A stretch of DNA of 64,000 bases, from NCBI GenBank assembly GCA_016756695.1, contig CP066701.1, positions 4,174,001-4,238,000 of the forward strand. Direction: 5' to 3'. The DNA comes from Heyndrickxia sporothermodurans. GTDB taxonomy: Bacteria; Bacillota; Bacilli; Bacillales; Bacillaceae_C. The notes under the pieces are model-generated. The model did no database searches. It was not told the origin of the DNA and saw nothing but the letters and a program-made list of their open reading frames with translations. Shown piece by piece: positions 45,104 through 55,005 of the stretch (within the stretch, counting starts at the first letter, position 1; each line of letters begins with the position of its first letter). Position numbers and translations under genes: made by a program.

Positions 45104-46036
45104 TTAATTTTTCTCAGCGATTCGCAGTTTAGCAGATCGAGCACGATTATTCTCCTCGAGTTCTGAAACATCCGGAACAATCGGTTTTCTAGTAATGATC
45201 TTTAATTTAGGCTTATATTCGTCAGGTATTATTGGCAATCCTGGCGGCAATTCTGGCCCACTACTTGCTTCTTTATAAATTGATTTACATATTCGATCCT
45301 CTAAAGAGTGAAACGTAATGACACTAATTCTCCCACCTGGATTTAATAGGTCAATAGCTTGTTTTAATGAATCTTCGAATACACCTAATTCATCGTTTAC
45401 AGCAATTCTTATAGCTTGGAAAACCCTTTTCGCTGGATGACCGCCTTTACGTCTTGCCGGCGCAGGAATACCTTCTTTAATTAATTCTACTAATTCACCG
45501 GTTGTTTTAATTGGACCATTTTCTCTTGCTGCTTCTATTTTCCTTGCAATTTGCTTTGAAAATTTCTCTTCACCATATTTGAAAAAAATACGAACTAAAT
45601 CTTCATATGGCCATTCATTTACAACATCATATGCTGAAATATCACCTTGTAAATCCATACGCATGTCGAGAGGTGCATCATTGTGGTAACTAAAACCACG
45701 TTCAGGTGTATCTAATTGAGGGGAGGAAACACCGAGATCATAAAGGATACCGTCTACTTTCTCAACACCAATCTTGTTTAGTTCTTGTTTAATATAACGG
45801 AAATTACTTTTAATAAATATTACTTGATTTTCATATTTTTTTAGCTTTTCTTTCGCATGTTCGATTGCTGTTTCGTCCTGATCAAAGGCGTATAATTTTC
45901 CTTTAGTGGATAACTGGGATAATAAATATTCACTATGTCCCGCTCCGCCGAGTGTACAATCGACATATACTCCATCCGGTTTGATATTTAATCCATCGAC
46001 TGTTTCTTTCAATAACACTGTAGTATGTTTGAACAT
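45104..46036 (-). CDS. rsmH: 16S rRNA (cytosine1402-N4)-methyltransferase RsmH
   Basis: Methylates N4 of C1402 in the ribosomal decoding centre using SAM. 310 residues. The opening [20 protein letters not shown] and the SAM motif [19 protein letters not shown] are diagnostic, with [10 protein letters not shown] and [13 protein letters not shown] further on. It follows mraZ, as in nearly all bacteria. AAAGGTG precedes the ATG. Confidence 0.98.
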   Translation of the reverse strand: MFKHTTVLLKETVDGLNIKPDGVYVDCTLGGAGHSEYLLSQLSTKGKLYAFDQDETAIEHAKEKLKKYENQVIFIKSNFRYIKQELNKIGVEKVDGILYDLGVSSPQLDTPERGFSYHNDAPLDMRMDLQGDISAYDVVNEWPYEDLVRIFFKYGEEKFSKQIARKIEAARENGPIKTTGELVELIKEGIPAPARRKGGHPAKRVFQAIRIAVNDELGVFEDSLKQAIDLLNPGGRISVITFHSLEDRICKSIYKEASSGPELPPGLPIIPDEYKPKLKIITRKPIVPDVSELEENNRARSAKLRIAEKN

Positions 46037-46093
46037 GTTGTATCACCTTTCTAAACGAATTAATATTTTAGAGTACTCCATCGTGGTTAAGAA

Positions 46094-46525
46094 TTATATG
46101 TCAAAGCCAATCATATTTTCAGCGATTTCAGCAAATGATTCTTCAGACTCTTCAAAGTAGTCTCCCCATAATTCTTTACTCCAAATCTCAATTCGATTAG
46201 AAACTCCTAGAACAATACATTCTTTTTGTAATTGTGCGTAACTGACGAGTGGAGAAGGAATATTGATCCTTCCTTGTTTATCAAATTCACTTTCGGAGGC
46301 ACCTGAAAAGAAAAAACGGGTAAATGCACGAGCGTCTTTTTTTGTTAATGGGAGGGCTTTTAATTTCTCTTCAACTTGTTTCCATTCTTCAAGTGGGTAA
46401 CCAAATAAGCATCGATCTAATCCTCTTGTAATAACAAAGGTATCACCGAGGAGTTCTCTAAACTTTGCCGGAACGATTAAACGCCCTTTTGCGTCAATGT
46501 TATGTTGGTATTCCCCCATGAACAT
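46094..46525 (-). CDS. mraZ: Transcriptional regulator MraZ
   Basis: A ring-forming DNA-binding protein of the AbrB-like fold that represses the dcw cluster in bacteria where it has been studied. 143 residues with the two characteristic DxxxR halves: [20 protein letters not shown] and [15 protein letters not shown]. The ATG at 46525 (MFMGEYQH) matches the B. subtilis start; an upstream GTG adds five non-conserved residues. It is preceded by GTGG repeats that could be its own operator. Confidence 0.96.
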   Translation of the reverse strand: MFMGEYQHNIDAKGRLIVPAKFRELLGDTFVITRGLDRCLFGYPLEEWKQVEEKLKALPLTKKDARAFTRFFFSGASESEFDKQGRINIPSPLVSYAQLQKECIVLGVSNRIEIWSKELWGDYFEESEESFAEIAENMIGFDI

Positions 46526-46536
46526 AGTACAAGCCC

Positions 46537-46581
46537 CCACTTTCTATAAATAATGTACCACATTCCCCCACCTTTCACCAC
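46537..46581 (-). promoter_or_regulatory. Phased GTGG repeats upstream of mraZ (probable MraZ box)
   Basis: On the minus strand GTGG occurs at 46578-46581, 46568-46571 and 46558-46561, exactly 10 bp apart, with a fourth at 46537-46540 two turns further, inside the ribosome-binding region. MraZ of E. coli binds TGGGN direct repeats with 5-bp gaps, the same 10-bp periodicity. A weak -10 (TACATT, 46552-46557) overlaps them, so binding could block transcription. Confidence 0.6.
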
Positions 46582-46639
46582 CTCTTTTTAATATTTTCTA
46601 TCAGAATGGAAAATTCCTGCTAATTTATTTAAATTTCAT

Positions 46640-46674
46640 AAAAAAAAAAAGAGACTAGCTACAATGCTAGTCTA
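46640..46674 (-). terminator. Terminator downstream of bshC
   Basis: Minus strand GACTAGC/GCTAGTC stem followed by TC and about ten T's, starting at the bshC stop codon. It separates bshC from the mraZ promoter. Confidence 0.88.
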
Positions 46675-48291
46675 AATTCGAATTAATTTATGTTTGCCAT
46701 CGAACTGATATTGAAGTGTCATGATTTGGTCAATAAATGTTTCGCCGTATTTGTTTAAGAAGTAATAGATGTTCCATATTCGTTCCTGTGGTGCTCCGTT
46801 TGGTTTCAGAAGTCGTTCTATGCGATTATATCGTTCAAGCATGACATCGTTTTTTTCGGATATCATTATATCCGCTTTTCTTTGAAGAAAGTCCAATTGA
46901 TTTTGATGAAATTGAAGGTTTTTCTCTACAATCGGTAATAAACCTTTATCCGCTTTTGCTTCCATTTGTTTATATTGAGTCTCTAAGAAGGCTTTTGATT
47001 CATTGATCAGCCTTTCCAAATCATGATTTTTAATTGAATCCCAATACACTTGTTTTTCATCCTGCAATCCATTACGAATAACTTTTTCAACATCCAAATT
47101 CAATTCATTCATATCAGACTCAATCGAACGTTCCAATAGGCTTATGTTCAATCTTGGAATGATCGGAGGCATTTGAAATTGCAGTCCTTCAAATGCTAAT
47201 TTCAGCTCACCCCAGTAAGCAATTTCTCCCGGACCTGCAATGAATGCTAATGTAGGAAATAGCCATTCTTGCATAATGGGACGAGTCACCACATTATTAC
47301 TAAATGCACTCGGATTTTCCTCCAAAATATCGAGAAGTTCGTTTTTTGTAAAAAAGACTTCCCCATTCTTCCCCACAAATCCATCTTTTTCTTGTTGATA
47401 TTCTAATAAAATTCTTTCCATACCATTATAATAAAATAAATTTAAAGCATTCTCACTTATGTCAATTGCATTTGGAAAATCATTTTCTTTAATCAACGTT
47501 TGTTGACGGATAACAGAATCAGTAATTCGTTGCTGGTTTTCGATGAGTTCTTGAAAAAATGGGACTTCTAATTGACGTAAATTTTTATCGGCAGAGTCAA
47601 TGACAAGCAATCCATAGTCTTTAAATAAATCAACAACGATATACGTAAAAAAATCTACTAATGACTTGGATTGATTTAACGCTTCATCAATTAGGGCCAT
47701 GATATTTTTAGTGTGAACGGTCTCGCCAAAATGCTCAAATACCTTTTTTATCCATTTACTTAATTGATTCTTATCATAAACAATATCAGAAACCATTCTT
47801 TTATCGATTGGTCCTTCTGAATAGCTGATTTTTTTTAACGACCTTTCGCTTTCAACAAATACATGATTGATTTCTAAATAATCATGGTCCTCTCCAGCTA
47901 TCCAAAAAATTGGCACGACAGGTTTTCCTAGTTTTTCTTCTTGTTGTTTAGCAAGATGAATGATCGAAATAATTTTATGTATTGTATATAAAGGACCCGT
48001 TAATAAACCCGCTTGTTGACCACCAATGACTACAGATGAATCATCAAGTTTTAACTTGAGTAATGATTCTTTTATTTCCCCTGATTTCGGAAAACGTTCC
48101 ATATATGTTTCAATACAATTAGCAAGCTCATCTCTTGCAAAGTTTCTTTTATGTAAATCTTCCAACCTTTTTTCAAAAACATGAGAATTTGTTATGTCAT
48201 AATGAAAAAAACTTTTAACAGGCTGCTTTTGGTCTATATACAGCGAGGCAAAGCGATTTGTTGCTGGAATCGAGATAGTTTCCAGTTCCAT
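46672..48291 (-). CDS. bshC: Bacillithiol biosynthesis cysteine-adding enzyme
   Basis: Adds cysteine to GlcN-malate in the last step of bacillithiol synthesis, the main low-molecular-weight thiol of Bacillus. 539 residues of the family formerly called YllA: LDDSSVVIGGQQAGLLTGPL, VPIFWIAGEDHDYLEINHVF and WLFPTLAFIAGPGEIAYWGE mark the nucleotide-transferase-like core, and a long C-terminal coiled coil follows (about residues 400-500). Located directly upstream of mraZ as in B. subtilis. Confidence 0.96.
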   Translation of the reverse strand: MELETISIPATNRFASLYIDQKQPVKSFFHYDITNSHVFEKRLEDLHKRNFARDELANCIETYMERFPKSGEIKESLLKLKLDDSSVVIGGQQAGLLTGPLYTIHKIISIIHLAKQQEEKLGKPVVPIFWIAGEDHDYLEINHVFVESERSLKKISYSEGPIDKRMVSDIVYDKNQLSKWIKKVFEHFGETVHTKNIMALIDEALNQSKSLVDFFTYIVVDLFKDYGLLVIDSADKNLRQLEVPFFQELIENQQRITDSVIRQQTLIKENDFPNAIDISENALNLFYYNGMERILLEYQQEKDGFVGKNGEVFFTKNELLDILEENPSAFSNNVVTRPIMQEWLFPTLAFIAGPGEIAYWGELKLAFEGLQFQMPPIIPRLNISLLERSIESDMNELNLDVEKVIRNGLQDEKQVYWDSIKNHDLERLINESKAFLETQYKQMEAKADKGLLPIVEKNLQFHQNQLDFLQRKADIMISEKNDVMLERYNRIERLLKPNGAPQERIWNIYYFLNKYGETFIDQIMTLQYQFDGKHKLIRI

Positions 48292-48416
48292 TTTGTAATT
48301 CTTCCTTTCTCATAGCACAATTTGTCGTCTAATTTTCCACGCTACACTATTTTCTTCAAAGAGTATACCATCATTAGAAAGGAAAATAAAAAATCTTGCT
48401 TTAGTGAAGGCGCAAT

Positions 48417-48812
48417 TTAGCTACCAATTACAGATTCCATTACACTAGAGGTTAATCCATATAGAAGTAAAATAATATAAATGCAGAAAAATAACAAAAA
48501 ATTCAAACGCCAATACCCGCGAAAAATCCTTACATAATCAATTTCATCACGAAAATATCGATAAACAATCGCAAACAATAACGCTAACAGTAACATAACT
48601 AGAACAATTAGCCATAGAAAAGATTGTCCCCAAATCGTTTTTATAAAAAAATGTACAGAAATAATTAAAATTAGGGTTGTAATATCAATCGAGATGGTTA
48701 CCGCTTTTCGATGATTTTTTGTTGTTTGTTTGACCAATACAAACGATAGAAAATATCCAATAAAAGGAATGATAATTAAAATTGCGATCATCCAAGATAT
48801 AAAAGTACTCAT
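48417..48812 (-). CDS. DUF3397-family membrane protein
   Basis: A 131-residue protein with four predicted helices (WMIAILIIIPFIGYFLSFVL; ISIDITTLILIISVHFFI; FLWLIVLVMLLLALLFAIVY; LNFLLFFCIYIILLLYGL). A short arginine/aspartate-rich loop YRYFRDEIDYVRIFRGYWR before the last helix is the most conserved-looking part. I recognise it as the DUF3397 family found next to bshC in many Bacillaceae; no function is known. It overlaps the upstream reductase gene by 4 bases. Confidence 0.8.
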   Translation of the reverse strand: MSTFISWMIAILIIIPFIGYFLSFVLVKQTTKNHRKAVTISIDITTLILIISVHFFIKTIWGQSFLWLIVLVMLLLALLFAIVYRYFRDEIDYVRIFRGYWRLNFLLFFCIYIILLLYGLTSSVMESVIGS

Positions 48813-49702
48813 TCAATTCCTCTCTTTTCCATCCCTTTAATCATGCCATAAACCATATTTGTTAAGGGCAATTGGACATTTTTTTCCTTAGCTAGCTCTA
48901 ATATATATCCGACAATTGCATCAATTTCTGTCTTCCTTTGTAAAGTAATATCCTTTAACATTGAGGATTCGTTATTTTCCGTATTTCGGCAAATCCTAAT
49001 GATTTCATTCAAAACTATCTTGGAATCTAATTCCGGAAATAATTGAATAATCTCATTATATAAATCATGAAAAATTTGCATAAAGAAAGTATTTTTAATT
49101 AGTTCTCCATTTTTCACCTTCAATATAGCTGTTAATGGATTAATTATGGCGTTTACTAATAATTTTTTTAAAAGGATCTCTTTATAGTCTAAATAAGTTT
49201 TGAATTGAAAATATTCGCAGTGCCAATTGAGAAGCGGACTAATACGATTTATCTCCCCACGATAAGGAGCTAGTTTCGTTAATCCAATTCCATTATGCAC
49301 TACTGTTGTTTCGTTTATTTTTAATGCACCATGTTCAATCGATCCCACAATAATTGATTCATGTTCTAAATGATTGATTAGTTTTAAATGTGACTTTCCA
49401 TTTTGCAAAAATAACAACGGGATCTCATTATGTATGTTAGTAATATCTGCTTGTATGTTTTCAAGATGATATTGTTTAACGGCAATAATAATTAATTCTT
49501 GCTTATTAAACTCATTTTTATCAAGCGTTGCTCTCACTCTAGTTGTAAAAGTTGAATCTAGTGTTTCAATTGTTACCCCTTTTTCGTTAATTAGATCCAT
49601 CTGTTCATGTCTACGGGGAAAGAGCGTAACATCAAATTGCTTGCCTAGGTAGGATGCAAAAAGTAATCCTATTGATCCGGCTCCGAGTATTCCAATCCTC
49701 AT
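48809..49702 (-). CDS. ylbQ: Ketopantoate reductase-like protein (YlbQ)
   Basis: 297 residues. The NADPH-binding GILGAGSIGLLFASYLG opens the protein, LIIAVKQYHL is the ApbA/PanE block after it, and a helical C-terminal domain holds KKLLVNAIINPLTAIL, where the catalytic lysine of 2-dehydropantoate 2-reductase lies. The reaction would be ketopantoate plus NADPH to pantoate for coenzyme A. In B. subtilis YlbQ occupies this place next to bshC; its substrate is assumed from the family. Confidence 0.88.
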   Translation of the reverse strand: MRIGILGAGSIGLLFASYLGKQFDVTLFPRRHEQMDLINEKGVTIETLDSTFTTRVRATLDKNEFNKQELIIIAVKQYHLENIQADITNIHNEIPLLFLQNGKSHLKLINHLEHESIIVGSIEHGALKINETTVVHNGIGLTKLAPYRGEINRISPLLNWHCEYFQFKTYLDYKEILLKKLLVNAIINPLTAILKVKNGELIKNTFFMQIFHDLYNEIIQLFPELDSKIVLNEIIRICRNTENNESSMLKDITLQRKTEIDAIVGYILELAKEKNVQLPLTNMVYGMIKGMEKRGIE

Positions 49703-49751
49703 AATATCCTCCGTTCTATATATACTTCTACTACCATTTTAACAAAATATT

Positions 49752-49786
49752 AAGGGACAGACACTAGAAGTAGTATCTGTCCCTTA
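49752..49786 (-). terminator. Terminator downstream of the acyl-CoA carboxylase genes
   Basis: Minus strand AAGGGACAGA and TCTGTCCCTT form a 10-bp stem just after the carboxyltransferase stop codon. A-rich flanks give T-runs on both sides, so it could act in either direction. Confidence 0.82.
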
Positions 49787-49791
49787 AAAAA

Positions 49792-51330
49792 TTATACTGG
49801 ATAGACTGGATGTTTTCTCGTACTAAATTGCAATTCCTTTGTTTCATATAAACTGAATCGATTAATTAATACAGCTCTTAACCGATTAGGTTCTACAATT
49901 TCGTCAACAATTAATTCCGATGCTAGCTTATAAATATCGATTGTTTCTTGATATTCTTTTTGTTTTTCTTGAATAAAAGCAATTCTTTCCTTCGGATCCT
50001 CAATCGCTTGTATTTTATTCGAGTACACTGCATTGACCGCCGCTTCCGGTCCCATAACCGCGATTTGTGCAGTCGGCAATGCGATGCAGCAATCAGGTTC
50101 AAATGCCGGTCCTGCCATTGCATACAATCCCGCTCCGTATGCTTTTCGGACAATGACAGAAATCTTAGGGACTGTTGCCGAGCTCATCGCGGCAATTAAT
50201 TTAGCCCCATGGCGGATAATCCCCGCTCTTTCAACTTTTGTGCCAATCATAAATCCCGGTACATCTGATAAAAACAGCAATGGAATGTGGAACGCATCGC
50301 AAAGTTGAATAAACTTCGCACCTTTATCAGCGGAATCAACAAATAACACACCGCCTTTTGCTTTCGGCTGATTAGCGATGATTCCAACTACCTTGCCATC
50401 TATTCTTGCTAAGCCAGTGATTAATTCAGTAGCGAATAACTTTTTAATTTCAAAAAAACTATCTTCATCTATTAATTGGTTTATGCATTCATACATGTCA
50501 AATGGCGCATTTTGATGTTTAGGGATAATTTCTTCCAACGTACGCCCGGATTTAGGGGCAACCCCTTCAATTACACTAGGTTTTTCTTGAAAATTCGTTG
50601 GAAAATAAGATAAATATTTTTGCGCTTCTTTAATTGCTTCTTGTTCGGAATTTACAAGTACATCCCCACATCCGCTTACAGTGCAATGCATGCGAGCGCC
50701 ACCCATCTCTTCCAACGAAACCTTTTCTCCAATAACTTTTTCGGCCATTCTTGGTGACCCTAAATACATCGAAGCATTTTTATCAACCATAATGACAATA
50801 TCACAAAAAGCAGGAATGTAGGCGCCACCTGCTGCAGATGGGCCAAATAATAGGCAAATTTGCGGTATCATGCCGGAAAGCTTTACTTGATTATAAAATA
50901 TTCTTCCTGCCCCTCTTCGATTCGGAAACATTTCCAATTGATCCGTAATCCGCGCTCCAGCGGAATCGACTAAATAAAGCAATGGAACTTTTAACTTTTC
51001 TGCCGTTTCTTGAATTCGAATAATTTTCTCTACTGTCCGCGCTCCCCATGAACCGGCTTTAACAGTAGAATCGTTTGCCATAACACAAACCGTTTTTCCA
51101 CCGATTTTACCAATGGCTGTAACAACCCCGTCCGCCGGTAAATCATCTGCTGTACAATTGGCAAACATGCCATCTTCTTCGTATTCACCGGAATCAAATA
51201 AAAGCTGCAAACGATCTCTTACAAATAATTTATTTTGTGTTTTTAGCTTCTCATGATATTTTTCCGGTCCGCCACGTCTTATTTGTTCTTTTCTCGTTTC
51301 AAATGTTTGCTCAGTGCTGGAAAACACCAT
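49792..51330 (-). CDS. Acyl-CoA carboxylase, carboxyltransferase subunit
   Basis: Moves carboxyl from carboxybiotin to an acyl-CoA. 512 residues with both halves of the crotonase-like carboxyltransferase fused: N half with GSWGARTVEKI and FGPSAAGGAYIPAFCDIVIM, C half with FLSDVPGFMIGTKVERAGII and VIVRKAYGAGLYAMAGPAFE. This is the propionyl-/methylcrotonyl-CoA carboxylase beta type. The absence here of genes for leucine breakdown leaves the substrate open; propionyl-CoA or methylcrotonyl-CoA are the main candidates. Third gene of a three-gene unit. Confidence 0.9.
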   Translation of the reverse strand: MVFSSTEQTFETRKEQIRRGGPEKYHEKLKTQNKLFVRDRLQLLFDSGEYEEDGMFANCTADDLPADGVVTAIGKIGGKTVCVMANDSTVKAGSWGARTVEKIIRIQETAEKLKVPLLYLVDSAGARITDQLEMFPNRRGAGRIFYNQVKLSGMIPQICLLFGPSAAGGAYIPAFCDIVIMVDKNASMYLGSPRMAEKVIGEKVSLEEMGGARMHCTVSGCGDVLVNSEQEAIKEAQKYLSYFPTNFQEKPSVIEGVAPKSGRTLEEIIPKHQNAPFDMYECINQLIDEDSFFEIKKLFATELITGLARIDGKVVGIIANQPKAKGGVLFVDSADKGAKFIQLCDAFHIPLLFLSDVPGFMIGTKVERAGIIRHGAKLIAAMSSATVPKISVIVRKAYGAGLYAMAGPAFEPDCCIALPTAQIAVMGPEAAVNAVYSNKIQAIEDPKERIAFIQEKQKEYQETIDIYKLASELIVDEIVEPNRLRAVLINRFSLYETKELQFSTRKHPVYPV

Positions 51331-51358
51331 TGGTCACTCCTCCTTTTTATCTATCTAA

Positions 51359-51571
51359 TTACTCAATAGTTAGAAGCACATCCCCTTCATTAACAAAATC
51401 ACCGATGTTTACATGAATTTCATTTACTTTTCCTGCGGTTGGTGATTCTATCGGGATTTCCATTTTCATTGATTCCAACATGACTACTGCCTGCCCAGCT
51501 GCTACTTCCTCACCGTTATTTACTAATACATTTAACACAGTTCCTGCCATTGATGCTGTCACTTCGTTCAT
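51359..51571 (-). CDS. Biotin carboxyl carrier protein (single domain)
   Basis: 70 residues: a biotinyl domain only, with the modification site Lys36 in [20 protein letters not shown]. It lacks the N-terminal extension of AccB of fatty acid synthesis, as expected for the small carriers that serve acyl-CoA carboxylases. TTAGGAGGA precedes the ATG. It lies between the biotin carboxylase and the carboxyltransferase and completes their complex. Confidence 0.95.
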   Translation of the reverse strand: MNEVTASMAGTVLNVLVNNGEEVAAGQAVVMLESMKMEIPIESPTAGKVNEIHVNIGDFVNEGDVLLTIE

Positions 51572-51593
51572 TTGTTTTTCCTCCTAAAATAAA

Positions 51594-52934
51594 TTAATTG
51601 TTCACTTTCATTTCATTGACTAAATTTGTTGTATAATCACCATTTTGAAAATTTGTAGATTGCAATACGTTTTTTAAAAAAGGAATGTTCGTTTTAATGC
51701 CCTCTATTATCGTTTGGTCTAAAAATTCTTGGGCTTTTTGTATACAATCCGTTCTATTTGATGCAAACATGACGCATTTAGCGATCATTGGATCATAGAA
51801 AGGGGTGACTTGTAATCCGGAATGATATCCTGCATCAATGCGAACTCCTTCAATATTTCCCCACGATAATTGAGTGATCATTCCTGGAGAAGGGAAAAAG
51901 GTTTTCGGATCTTCCGCATAAATTCTTAATTCTATTGCATGACCACTCTTTTCGATTTCGTTCTGGGATAAAGGAAGCTTTTCCCCGCGTGCAACAAGAA
52001 TTTGCCATTTCACCAAATCGAGGGTGGTCAACAGTTCAGTTACAGGATGTTCCACTTGCAATCTCGTGTTCATCTCAAGAAAATAAAAATGTTCATTTTC
52101 ATCGACAATAAACTCTACTGTACCGGCATTTTTATATCCTACGGCTTTCGCGGCATCAATTGCGGCTGTATACATCTTTTTTCGTGTTTCACTGGATATG
52201 TTGGGTGATTGGGCTTCTTCAATGACCTTTTGATTTCTTCTTTGCACCGAACAGTTTCTTTCATATAGGTGAACAATATTTCCATATTGGTCACCGAAGA
52301 TTTGAACTTCAATATGACGGGCATTATCGATACATTTTTCAATAAATACTTCATCAGAACCGAAATATGCTTTCGACCGCGCTTTAGTAGATTCGTAGTG
52401 TTGATTGAGCGCTTGTTCATTTTCACAGCGCACCATTCCAATTCCACCACCGCCACCACTTGCCTTTAACATAATTGGATACCCAATTTGATTAGCAAGA
52501 TCCTGTGCCTCTTCAAGACTCTTTATCCCCCTAATACTGCCTGGAACGATCGGTACACCTGCTTCATGCATCGTCGTTCTTGCCTTTATTTTATCGCCCA
52601 TCGATTCGATTGTATCAGGCGATGGACCGATAAAAATGATTCCATTATCAACAACTTTTCTTGCAAATTCACTATTTTCCGACAACAGACCATAACCTGG
52701 GTGAATTCCATCGACCTTTTCCCTTATCGCAATTTCAATCAACTGATCCATATTTAAATAAGATTTGTTTACCGGAGACTCTCCGATACGGAAAGAATAA
52801 TCAGCCTCTTTCACAAACGGCATGCAGGAATCTGCATCTGAGTAAACGGCAACCGTTTCGATGCCCATTTGCTTACATGTATGAATAATACGTAAGGCAA
52901 TCTCCCCGCGATTTGCAATTAATATTTTTTTCAT
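51594..52934 (-). CDS. Biotin carboxylase subunit of acyl-CoA carboxylase
   Basis: Carboxylates biotin with ATP and bicarbonate. 446 residues: N-terminal domain KILIANRGEIALRIIHTCKQ, ATP-grasp glycine loop MLKASGGGGGIGMVRCE, then HIEVQIFGDQYGNIVHLYER and FYFLEMNTRLQVEHPVTELL with the catalytic Glu/Arg residues. It resembles AccC but its neighbours make it part of the acyl-CoA carboxylase. The ATG at 52934 follows AAGGGGG. Its upstream region is cut short by the transposase element. Confidence 0.95.
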   Translation of the reverse strand: MKKILIANRGEIALRIIHTCKQMGIETVAVYSDADSCMPFVKEADYSFRIGESPVNKSYLNMDQLIEIAIREKVDGIHPGYGLLSENSEFARKVVDNGIIFIGPSPDTIESMGDKIKARTTMHEAGVPIVPGSIRGIKSLEEAQDLANQIGYPIMLKASGGGGGIGMVRCENEQALNQHYESTKARSKAYFGSDEVFIEKCIDNARHIEVQIFGDQYGNIVHLYERNCSVQRRNQKVIEEAQSPNISSETRKKMYTAAIDAAKAVGYKNAGTVEFIVDENEHFYFLEMNTRLQVEHPVTELLTTLDLVKWQILVARGEKLPLSQNEIEKSGHAIELRIYAEDPKTFFPSPGMITQLSWGNIEGVRIDAGYHSGLQVTPFYDPMIAKCVMFASNRTDCIQKAQEFLDQTIIEGIKTNIPFLKNVLQSTNFQNGDYTTNLVNEMKVNN

Positions 52935-53100
52935 CAAAATCCCCCTTAAAGAAGAATCGTTTTGTCAAAACTTTTATATAAAATAGGCTATAAACTACCT
53001 TAATAGAGGGATTTTTGAGCAAAAAAATTGCCACCCCCCTAAATCTAAGGATAATTGAGGTTACCACACACCCAACAACCTTAGAAAAGGAAGTGACAAG

Positions 53101-54542
53101 TTGTACCCTCAAATTATAACCTATTTACTAACTTTTATAAAATTCCAAGAACAAATAATTCGAACATTACTCACCCTACTTATTGGGAAGAGTATGTTTG
53201 ATAAACCGAAAGATCAGCAGCCTGTTAACAAACCTTATCGAAAACTACAAGTTGATGATCTTCCCATTATCGAAATCCCAGAAAAGCTGAATTATCGAAA
53301 TCTCCTAACGGAGTACCAAGAGAAGCATGGGAAATCTCTTAAACCCGTTCGAAGACACAAGAACGCAAAAGTGTCGGTACCTAAAGGAATGAAATGTCCT
53401 AAGTGTGGTGCACCATCTGATTATCTTTATGCCAATAATGGTGATAAGGGACAGTATCAATGCAAGGTATGTTCTTGCCTTTTCAGCGATAAGAATCGTT
53501 TTTCGAAAGATACCATTTTGAAATGTCCTCATTGTTCTAAAACACTCGATAAGATCAAGGAGCGAAAAGATTTCGATGTGTTTAAGTGTAAAAATGACGA
53601 CTGTCCGTATTATCAAAAGAAATTAAACGGTATGTCTTCCAAAGAAAAGAAACAGTTTAAAAAGGATCCCCAGTCGTTTAAGTTAAGGTATATTTTTCGC
53701 CAATTTCACATTGATTTTCAACCATTATCCAAGAATTCACCGGAGTTGCCAGTTGTTGATCTGTCTAGAATCTATGCTTCTCCGCATACGTTAGGTTTGA
53801 TATTGACCTACCATGTGAATTACGGTCTTTCCGCAAGAAGGACCGCGCCCTTATGCAGGATGTTCACGGTGTAGCTATTTCTCATCAGACGATATTGAAC
53901 TACGAAAATAGTGTGGCTCTTTTACTTAAACCTTACGTGGATCACTATCCTTATGAGCTTTCAGATCAATTCTGTGGTGACGAAACCTATATCCGGGTCA
54001 ATGGAAAATGGCATTATCTCTTTTTCTTCTTTGACGCGGTGAAAAAGATCGTCCTTTCGTACCGAGTGTCGCCTAATCGTGATACAGCATCCGCCATTCA
54101 AGCGATAAACGACGTCCTACTGAAGATGGAAGAGATCCCTGAAAACCTTACATTCGTAGTAGATGGAAATCCAATCTATCTTCTAGCCCAGCATTTCTTC
54201 GCTCAGAATAATATTTCTTTCGATGTGAAGCAAGTAATCGGGCTGACAAATGAAGATCCCATCTCAACCGAATACAGACCGTTAAAACAGATTATCGAAA
54301 GACTGAATCGCACATTTAAAGGAAATTATCGCTCTACACAAGGATTTGGATCGGATCATGGATCTGTTTCTTTTGTCACCTTGTTTGCGGCGTATTTTAA
54401 CTTTCTACGACCACATGCATCCCTAGAGGGCAAGGTACCCGTTGTGAATCCAAAGTTATCAGGACTTCCTACCATGCCTGCGCGTTGGACAAAGCTCATC
54501 GAGTTAGCTCAACGATGGATAGTCGAACAAAGATCCGCCTAA
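53101..54542 (+). pseudogene. Zinc-ribbon DDE transposase, one frameshift
   Basis: About 480 residues across two frames. The N-terminal part has two CxxC zinc ribbons (CPKCGAPSDYL...CKVC and CPHCSKTLDKI...C). The second part is a DDE/integrase-fold catalytic domain: CGDETYIRVNGKWHYLFFFF (first Asp), FVVDGNPIYLLAQHFF (second), and LKQIIERLNRTFKGNYR (Glu). The frame is lost at 53841-53850 by one missing or two extra bases. There is no slippery heptamer, so I call it broken. The TTG start follows AAGGAAGTG; an ATG at 53194 is an alternative. The family was not assigned and terminal repeats were not found. Confidence 0.82.
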
Positions 54543-55005
54543 CTTTTTGTTTAGCAGAGCCCTTGGACAAATTTAGCAATCGGCGGAGCGAACTCTTGAC
54601 AAACCGAACTTGCCAATGGTTTAAAATGAAAATACCAAGGGCTTATTTGGTATGCCTTCTTTTTGTCCCCTTCGCCCTTGTTAACCTTGGATCAAACCAT
54701 TGGCGTGTTTGTCAAGAGCGATTGCGGGAGCTCCCCACCTAATAAATGGAAAGTAACCTAAACAACTATTTAGTTTTCATAGAACTTTTTACAATACCAG
54801 AAGAATGGATAAAACACGATAAAATTAATAAATAATTGGTGTCCTTTAATAGAAAAAAGCTATCTTATCAAAGGACACTCAAAATATAAAAAACGAAAAA
54901 TTTCTCCCCTAATTTTATTATTTCTACAAATTTTGTTTTTTTCCTGCAAATTTTGAAAACGTTTTCTTACATAATAGCAGAATTTTTTATAATTTTGTTA
55001 TATAA
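54543..55005. other. Gene-free stretch between two mobile elements, with inverted repeats
   Basis: No credible coding sequence. It begins with a long imperfect hairpin: CTCTTGACAAAC and CCAATGGTTT on the left (54593-54622) pair with their complements at 54694-54717, and a smaller stem ATACCAA/TTTGGTAT sits in the loop. Further on, GTGTCCTTT (54839) pairs with AAAGGACAC (54876). The remainder is very AT-rich. It looks like the end of the transposase element plus decayed intergenic DNA. Confidence 0.6.

Noticed and set aside
53000-53100. Left terminal inverted repeat of the zinc-ribbon transposase element
   Set aside because: Only a short GAGGTTAC/GTAACC match to the far side was found, too little to define the ends or a target duplication.
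53820-53880. Programmed -1 frameshift in the zinc-ribbon transposase
   Set aside because: The frame change fits -1, but no X XXY YYZ slippery heptamer or downstream structure is visible at GCGCCCTTATG, so a mutation or sequencing error is more likely.
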